Shown in pieces: positions 6,716-6,951 of a stretch of DNA of 6,951 bases (position 1 is its first letter; every line of letters starts with the position of its first letter). The stretch comes from Gammaproteobacteria bacterium (lineage in GTDB: Bacteria > Pseudomonadota > Gammaproteobacteria > Magnimaribacterales > TMED112), in the NCBI GenBank assembly GCA_002727535.1, contig PBXH01000032.1:1-6951 (forward strand), in the 5' to 3' direction. A program made the position numbers and the translations under genes. The notes beneath the pieces were generated by a model that saw nothing but the letters and a program-made list of their open reading frames with translations, did not search any database and was not told the origin of the DNA.

Positions 6716-6951
6716 TTAGTCTTCTATAAGATCTGATATAAACTTTGCTCCGAAAGCAGCCATAGTCCAGCCTAAATGGCCATGACCAGAATTATAAAAT
6801 ACATTTTTTCTTTTGGATTCTTTCATTATTGGCACCATATCTGATGTCATTGGCCTTAAGCCTGCCCAAGTAATTAAGTTATCAGTGTTGATTTCAGGGA
6901 AACAATCATTAACCCATTCTACTAATGGTGTTATTCTTTCTTTTCTTATTT
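6716..6951 (-). CDS. dadA: D-amino-acid dehydrogenase (DadA-like, FAD-dependent), C-terminal fragment
   Basis: Only the last 77 codons lie in the window; the gene enters from the right edge and ends with TAA at 6718-6716. The frame gives TWAGLRPMTSDMVPI (27-41 of the visible part) and FYNSGHGHLGWTMA (51-64), which match the C-terminal substrate/FAD-binding end of the DAO superfamily as found in DadA (E. coli has WTGLRPMTPD and NTGHGTLGWTMA). DadA oxidises D-alanine and other D-amino acids to 2-oxo acids, passing electrons to the respiratory chain from the inner face of the membrane. The rest of the DAO superfamily (for example glycine or hydroxyproline oxidases) is a less likely alternative, since the GHGxLGWTMA form is typical of DadA. 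It is in the same direction as ampD, 37 bp upstream, with no terminator between. The symbol assumes the missing N-terminus is also DadA-like. Confidence 0.82.
   Translation of the reverse strand, partial: IRKERITPLVEWVNDCFPEINTDNLITWAGLRPMTSDMVPIMKESKRKNVFYNSGHGHLGWTMAAFGAKFISDLIED

Overview
The window looks like a piece of chromosome from a marine, A+T-rich gammaproteobacterium with a streamlined genome. My best guess is the SAR86 lineage or a close relative. The reasons are low G+C, intergenic gaps of 0 to about 100 bp, and GroEL/GroES, S16, AmpD and CorB proteins that all read as gammaproteobacterial by recall of the E. coli orthologues. The taxon is an inference, since no database search was possible. 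No tRNA, rRNA, CRISPR array, insertion sequence or other mobile-element trace was seen, and no stretch over 300 bp lacks a gene.

Layout, left to right. (1) Positions 1-58, minus strand: the first codons of rimM, which lack any ATG/GTG/TTG start and overlap the end of rpsP. (2) 51-581, minus: rpsP (ribosomal protein S16) with a long acidic Ala/Glu/Pro tail built partly from an 18-bp tandem repeat. (3) 582-682: a divergent promoter region. (4) 683-1897, plus: a CorB/CNNM-type membrane protein with CBS and CorC_HlyC domains. (5) 1894-2547, minus: a stand-alone PuuD-like membrane domain whose stop codon shares the palindrome CTAG with the corB stop. (6) 2584-2615: a strong bidirectional intrinsic terminator. 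(7) 2631-4567, minus: groES-groEL. (8) 4605-6161, minus: an AmpG-like muropeptide permease that carries a C-terminal VanZ-like domain. (9) 6154-6678, minus: ampD. (10) 6716-6951, minus: the 3' end of a DadA-like D-amino-acid dehydrogenase gene.

How the genes may work together. The right half reads as a co-directional run dadA > ampD > ampG-vanZ > groES > groEL ending at the terminator. AmpG imports anhydro-muropeptides released by cell-wall turnover and AmpD removes the peptide from anhydro-MurNAc. DadA-type enzymes oxidise D-amino acids such as D-alanine. Together they suggest a compact peptidoglycan-recycling module. groESL probably has its own heat-shock promoter, whose -35 element (CTTGAA) lies inside the last codons of ampG-vanZ. 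The left half carries the ribosomal/RNA-modification operon start (rpsP-rimM) divergent from corB, without the ffh and ypjD genes that separate them in E. coli.

I did not find a clearly new multi-gene system. The most unusual items are the AmpG-VanZ fusion, the expanded S16 tail, the non-canonical rimM start, the truncated PuuD-like protein and the groES promoter inside a coding region.
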